Source of the DNA: a bacterium BMS3Bbin07
Lineage (GTDB): Bacteria > Nitrospirota > Thermodesulfovibrionia > Thermodesulfovibrionales > JdFR-85
Length of the DNA stretch: 9,770 nucleotides
Assembly: GCA_002898135.1 (NCBI GenBank)
Contig: BDTQ01000237.1
Coordinates: 1-9,770, forward strand
Direction of reading: 5' to 3'
Made by a program: the position numbers and the translations under genes. Below are positions 7,619 through 9,770 of the stretch, piece after piece. The notes under the pieces are model-generated. The model made no database searches. It saw only the letters and a list, made by a program, of their open reading frames with translations, and was not told the origin of the DNA. Positions within the stretch are counted from its first letter, which is position 1. Every line of letters starts with the position of its first letter.

Positions 7619-7723
7619 TAGGGCTATTTGAAAAATCAACCACTGTCAAAAAGATTTGGCTCTTACGTGTTTTAGTTGAAAACAAGCTTAGAATTCAAGT
7701 TAACATTAACCACAACGCATAAT

Positions 7724-7757
7724 GTCATTCCCCGAAAACGTTCGGGGAATCTTTCTT
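7724..7757 (+). repeat. GTCATTCC palindrome R1, also a possible terminator
   Basis: After GTC, a perfect 10-bp stem (ATTCCCCGAA 7727-7736 with TTCGGGGAAT 7741-7750) closes on a four-base loop and is followed by CTTTCTT. It lies 106 bases after the lipoprotein stop and just before the GIY-YIG gene, and could end lipoprotein transcription. Its reverse strand closely matches R5 (CCGAACG, then TTTCGGGGAATGA). Confidence 0.75.
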
Positions 7758-7771
7758 AACAAGATGGTTCC

Positions 7772-8077
7772 ATGCTTGATAAACGCTTTGCATTGTATAT
7801 TATGGCTAATGCCAGGCCAACTCTTTATGCAGGAATAACAAAAAACCTCATAAGAAGAGTCTATGAACATAAAAACAATCTTAACCCACGCAGTTTTACA
7901 GCAAAATATTATCTTCACAAACTCGTATATTACGAGTTGTGTGATAATAGCTTCAGCGCTATTATCAGGGAAAAGCAGATAAAAAATATGAGCAGACAGG
8001 AGAAGATAGAACTTATTAGACAAAGCAATCCGACATTTAGGGATTTATACGAAGATATTGTATACACAGCGTCATAA
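7772..8077 (+). CDS. Small GIY-YIG nuclease-domain protein (COG2827/YhbQ-like)
   Basis: A 101-residue single-domain protein of the GIY-YIG superfamily. The first strand FALYIM holds Tyr9 in place of the GIY tyrosine and LYAG (Tyr19-Ala20-Gly21) replaces [17 protein letters not shown] supplies the likely catalytic Arg29 and His33, and AIIREKQIK supplies the metal-binding Glu67; the end [11 protein letters not shown] is typical of the family. So the catalytic set looks intact and DNA nicking or cleavage is expected, though the biological role of this family is poorly known. An in-frame TAA at 7757-7759 limits the start; ATG 7772 has only a weak ribosome binding site (AAGATGG at 7761-7767). The gene is AT-richer than the pilus genes and is bracketed by similar GTCATTCC palindromes, which suggests a separate, possibly mobile origin. 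It is unlikely to take part in pilus function. Confidence 0.88.
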   Translation: MLDKRFALYIMANARPTLYAGITKNLIRRVYEHKNNLNPRSFTAKYYLHKLVYYELCDNSFSAIIREKQIKNMSRQEKIELIRQSNPTFRDLYEDIVYTAS

Positions 8078-8094
8078 ATTATTGCGCATGTTGT

Positions 8095-8121
8095 GTCATT
8101 CCCGCTTGTCGGGAAACTTTC
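8095..8121 (+). repeat. GTCATTCC palindrome R2
   Basis: GTCATTCCCG followed by CTTGT and CGGGAA forms a six-base-pair stem (8099-8104 with 8110-8115), then ACTTTCTC. It has the same build as R1 and lies on the other side of the GIY-YIG gene in the same orientation. Both are preceded by CGCAT (7716-7720 and 8085-8089). Confidence 0.7.
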
Positions 8122-8130
8122 TCACAGGAA

Positions 8131-8159
8131 GGATGCCCCAAAAGCGTTCGGGACATGAC
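8131..8159 (-). repeat. GTCATTCC-type palindrome R3
   Basis: Read on the minus strand it starts GTCATGTCCCG and carries a 17-base core that matches R5 (8606-8622) at 16 positions. The stem ATGCCCC with GGGACAT has one mismatch, so it is a decayed copy. Confidence 0.6.
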
Positions 8160-8210
8160 AGACTTTGGGAGAATTTTATATTATGCGCAATTTTATAAGT
8201 CGTCATATAT

Positions 8211-8239
8211 AGAAAAGATTCCGGACAAGCCGGAATGAC
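8211..8239 (-). repeat. GTCATTCC palindrome R4
   Basis: On the minus strand it reads GTCATTCCGG, CTTGT, CCGGAAT and then CTTTTCT. The stem is a perfect seven base pairs (8218-8224 with 8230-8236). It shares the CTTGTC loop with R2 and lies in the opposite orientation to it. Confidence 0.7.
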
Positions 8240-8499
8240 TGACTGATCAGGTGTTTTCAATTTCTACGATTGAACCAAAGATTTTTTAACCTCTTTTCTC
8301 TCCCCTACCCTGCGTTCTCCTGATAAATTTTTATGACGGTTGCGTACATAAACTGTGAAGCAGATTACATGTTTTTTTCCTGCCAACAACAAACTTCCCT
8401 GCAATATCCTGAAATATAAGGAAAAAAATTCAGGCATTGATATTGCTTAATACTCGGTAACATTAAAAAAAGTTAAGAGTTCACCAAAGGGACAACACG
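8240..8499. other. AT-rich non-coding stretch without recognisable gene
   Basis: No frame here carries a credible protein, and no tRNA or known riboswitch was seen. The only structure noted is a weak hairpin TTCAAT/ATTGAA (8256-8261 with 8269-8274) followed by a run of six T at about 8282, which might end GIY-YIG transcription. TTGATA at 8437-8442 resembles a -35 box, but no good -10 follows at normal spacing. Confidence 0.5.
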
Positions 8500-8566
8500 A
8501 AATCCCCCTACCCCCTATAAAGGGGTTTTAAGGAGTCCCCCTCTGTAGAGGGGGACCAGGGGATTT
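8500..8566. repeat. C-rich composite palindrome
   Basis: The outer arms AAATCCCC (8500-8507) and GGGGATTT (8559-8566) are exact complements. Inside are a smaller CCCC/GGGG hairpin (about 8511-8525) and a perfect 10-bp stem GTCCCCCTCT (8535-8544) with AGAGGGGGAC (8547-8556). Such CCCCCT/AGGGGG palindromes are common dispersed intergenic repeats in some environmental bacteria. As RNA it would form a multi-branched structure ahead of the second pilY1. Confidence 0.75.
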
Positions 8567-8591
8567 TACAATGTATAAATTACGGTTATTT

Positions 8592-8628
8592 GTCATTCCC
8601 GCAATCCCGAACGCTTTCGGGGAATGAT
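8592..8628 (+). repeat. GTCATTCC palindrome R5 upstream of second pilY1
   Basis: The outer stem TCATTCCC (8593-8600) pairs with GGGAATGA (8620-8627). An alternative inner stem CCCGAA (8606-8611) with TTCGGG (8616-8621) competes with it. It lies 54 bases before the second pilY1 start, so it would be within its leader if the promoter is further upstream. Confidence 0.7.
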
Positions 8629-8681
8629 GGAAAAACGGCAACTGTTCAACTTTATACACAGACTAAAGGAGGAAGGGTAAA

Positions 8682-9770
8682 ATGAAGGCTTCTGAAAATA
8701 CAAGAAAGGAAACAACAGGAAAATATTTCAGAAAACTCCTTTTCCTGATGACAATTATGGTCTTTATACTCACTTCCGGCAGCTTTGCACTTTCAGACGA
8801 CGCTCCATCAATTTCACAATATACAGCATATCCTCCCTTTGGCGGCAAGCTGATAAAGCCTAATGTGCTTATCAACCTGGACTCCTCGATTTCCCTGAAC
8901 TACTTTGCCTATGATTTTAACTGGAATGCAAGGACTTCAAGTGGTGGACGTGCAGCTATCCCGACAAGTGTAGGGTTTGATCCAAATAGAGAATATTACG
9001 GTTACTTTGATCCTTATAAATGGTATACATATCTCTCAGGAGAGTTCCAGTCGGTTGGCAATAAATCTGATGGCAGACCGGCAGGCACATGGGATGGTAA
9101 TTTCCTGAACTGGCTTGCAATGAGACGATCCGATATAATAAAGAAAGCCCTCATTGGTGGAAGGACAAAAGCCAGGGCAGGCATAACCGGCGGACACCCT
9201 GACGACCTTATTGGAAAGTCGGCACATATTAAACTTGAGGGATACGAAAAGGAACTTTGTGTTGCAGAAGATGGAAACCTTAATTCAGCGAATTATACAC
9301 CTTACAGCGACTGTCCCCTAACATTCAGCTTTGATAATGCAACAGGTACATCAACAGCTCCGATAGCTTATTTCAGCGTTAATTCCACTACATATTACGT
9401 TACTGTACACAGTAGCTCAGAGCCCGAGGGGGTAATTCAGAGGGTCGGCAGCAGCGTAAGATGGGGCCTTGAACTGATAACCGACGGGACAGTAGACGAT
9501 GACGGCGGCAGCAGTTGCAAGGGAGAGACGGGCACCTCGGGTGGAGGTGCAATTATTCCGATAGATGGTGGAACTGTAGTAGTTCCGGTTGGGTACTATA
9601 ATGCAGTTAAGGATGACATAATAAACAAGATCGCAAACAGTCCATCTACTTCATCAACACCTCTCGCCGAATCACTCTGGACGGCAACCGGATACTTCGC
9701 TCAGGACAGCACCACCAGCAGTACTGGACCAAGATATACTTCAAATACTTCCGGGGCCTATACTGTAAGC
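8682..9770 (+). CDS. Second PilY1-like tip adhesin, N-terminal part (3' truncated by window edge)
   Basis: The frame runs open for 363 codons to the window end. ATG 8682 follows AAGGAGG (8666-8672) at nine bases. Residues 1 to about 38 are a basic stretch and signal peptide ending SGSFALSDD. The next 50 residues nearly repeat the first PilY1 (SISQYTAYPPFGG, KPNVLINLD, SLNYFAYDF). The MIDAS-type D67-S-S69-I-S71 falls at the same residue numbers as in the first copy, and the TPLAESLWTATGYF segment puts the matching threonine at 326 instead of 360. NFLNWLAMRRSD and VRWGLEL are also shared. The Met/Gly-rich insert is missing; a short acidic and Gly/Ser loop (residues 272-290, with Cys279) takes its place. 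No minor pilin genes precede it, so it probably uses those of the upstream operon or genes beyond the window. The C-terminal propeller is not visible here. Confidence 0.88.
   Translation, partial: MKASENTRKETTGKYFRKLLFLMTIMVFILTSGSFALSDDAPSISQYTAYPPFGGKLIKPNVLINLDSSISLNYFAYDFNWNARTSSGGRAAIPTSVGFDPNREYYGYFDPYKWYTYLSGEFQSVGNKSDGRPAGTWDGNFLNWLAMRRSDIIKKALIGGRTKARAGITGGHPDDLIGKSAHIKLEGYEKELCVAEDGNLNSANYTPYSDCPLTFSFDNATGTSTAPIAYFSVNSTTYYVTVHSSSEPEGVIQRVGSSVRWGLELITDGTVDDDGGSSCKGETGTSGGGAIIPIDGGTVVVPVGYYNAVKDDIINKIANSPSTSSTPLAESLWTATGYFAQDSTTSSTGPRYTSNTSGAYTVS

Larger units (their letters stand above)
8081..8191. repeat. Nested palindromic element (MITE-like) after the GIY-YIG gene
   Basis: ATTGCGCAT (8081-8089) and its exact complement ATGCGCAAT (8183-8191) form outer inverted repeats. 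Inside them TGTCATTCCCG (8094-8104) faces CGGGACATGACA (8149-8160), its near-complement. The whole 111-bp segment can therefore fold on itself and begins three bases after the nuclease stop codon. It has no ORF. It may be a non-autonomous element or two inverted copies of the GTCATTCC repeat. Confidence 0.55.

Noticed and set aside
7772..8077. Homing endonuclease of a group I intron
   Set aside because: The protein is a minimal COG2827 type without a DNA-binding extension, and it lies between genes with no sign of an interrupted host gene or intron core.
7724..8628. CRISPR array
   Set aside because: The repeats vary in sequence, orientation and spacing (from about 10 to 350 bases), unlike a regular array, and no cas genes are seen.
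8240..8681. Cyclic-di-GMP (GEMM) riboswitch ahead of the second pilY1
   Set aside because: Such riboswitches can precede pilus genes, but I found neither the GGCAAACC-type nor the GACGCAAAGC-type conserved segments on either strand here.
8663..9227. Minus-strand ORFs at the start of the second pilY1
   Set aside because: The plus strand encodes a clear PilY1 N-terminus; a similar antisense ORF appears opposite the first pilY1 because the DNA is similar.

Overview
The window carries most of a type IV pilus minor-pilin/tip-adhesin operon, a surface lipoprotein gene, a small GIY-YIG nuclease gene set among palindromic repeats, and the first 363 codons of a second PilY1-like adhesin. The source is probably a Gram-negative, environmental, free-living bacterium: there is a lipobox lipoprotein, class III prepilin leaders and a PilY1 signal peptide. 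The gene order FimT/GspH-like, pilV, pilW, pilX, pilY1, the moderate GC content and the GTCATTCC and CCCCCT intergenic palindromes recall Nitrospirota or Desulfobacterota/Geobacter-like lineages. That taxonomic placement is inference only.

Layout. Positions 3-386 are the 3' end of a FimT/GspH-like pseudopilin gene. It overlaps pilV (383-916) by ATGA, and pilV overlaps pilW (913-1887) in the same way. pilX (1941-2516) follows after a short gap that preserves a possible relict of the same coupling, and then comes a 1318-residue pilY1 (2535-6491). A strong hairpin terminator (6514-6543) closes the operon. A separately transcribed Ig-like lipoprotein gene lies at 6713-7618. From 7716 to 8640 the DNA is repeat-rich and AT-rich: five GTCATTCC palindromes, one C-rich palindrome and a COG2827-type GIY-YIG nuclease gene (7772-8077). 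A second, partial pilY1 starts at 8682 with its own strong ribosome binding site and no pilin genes directly in front of it.

How the genes work together. In known type IV pili, FimT/PilV/PilW/PilX minor pilins form a priming complex in the inner membrane that starts pilus polymerisation and carries PilY1 to the tip. PilY1 combines an N-terminal von Willebrand A-like adhesive region with a C-terminal calcium-controlled beta-propeller. Here all five operon products carry an Asp/Asn-rich, EF-hand- or thrombospondin-3-like loop, which suggests that calcium matters for the whole tip complex. The two PilY1 copies share their N-terminal scaffold and MIDAS residues but differ in the surface loops, so they may provide alternative tips.

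The best candidate for something undescribed is the GIY-YIG gene bracketed by similar palindromes at 7716-8122, next to a nested palindrome at 8081-8191. It resembles, in arrangement only, REP/RAYT-type systems in which a nuclease gene is associated with dispersed palindromes.
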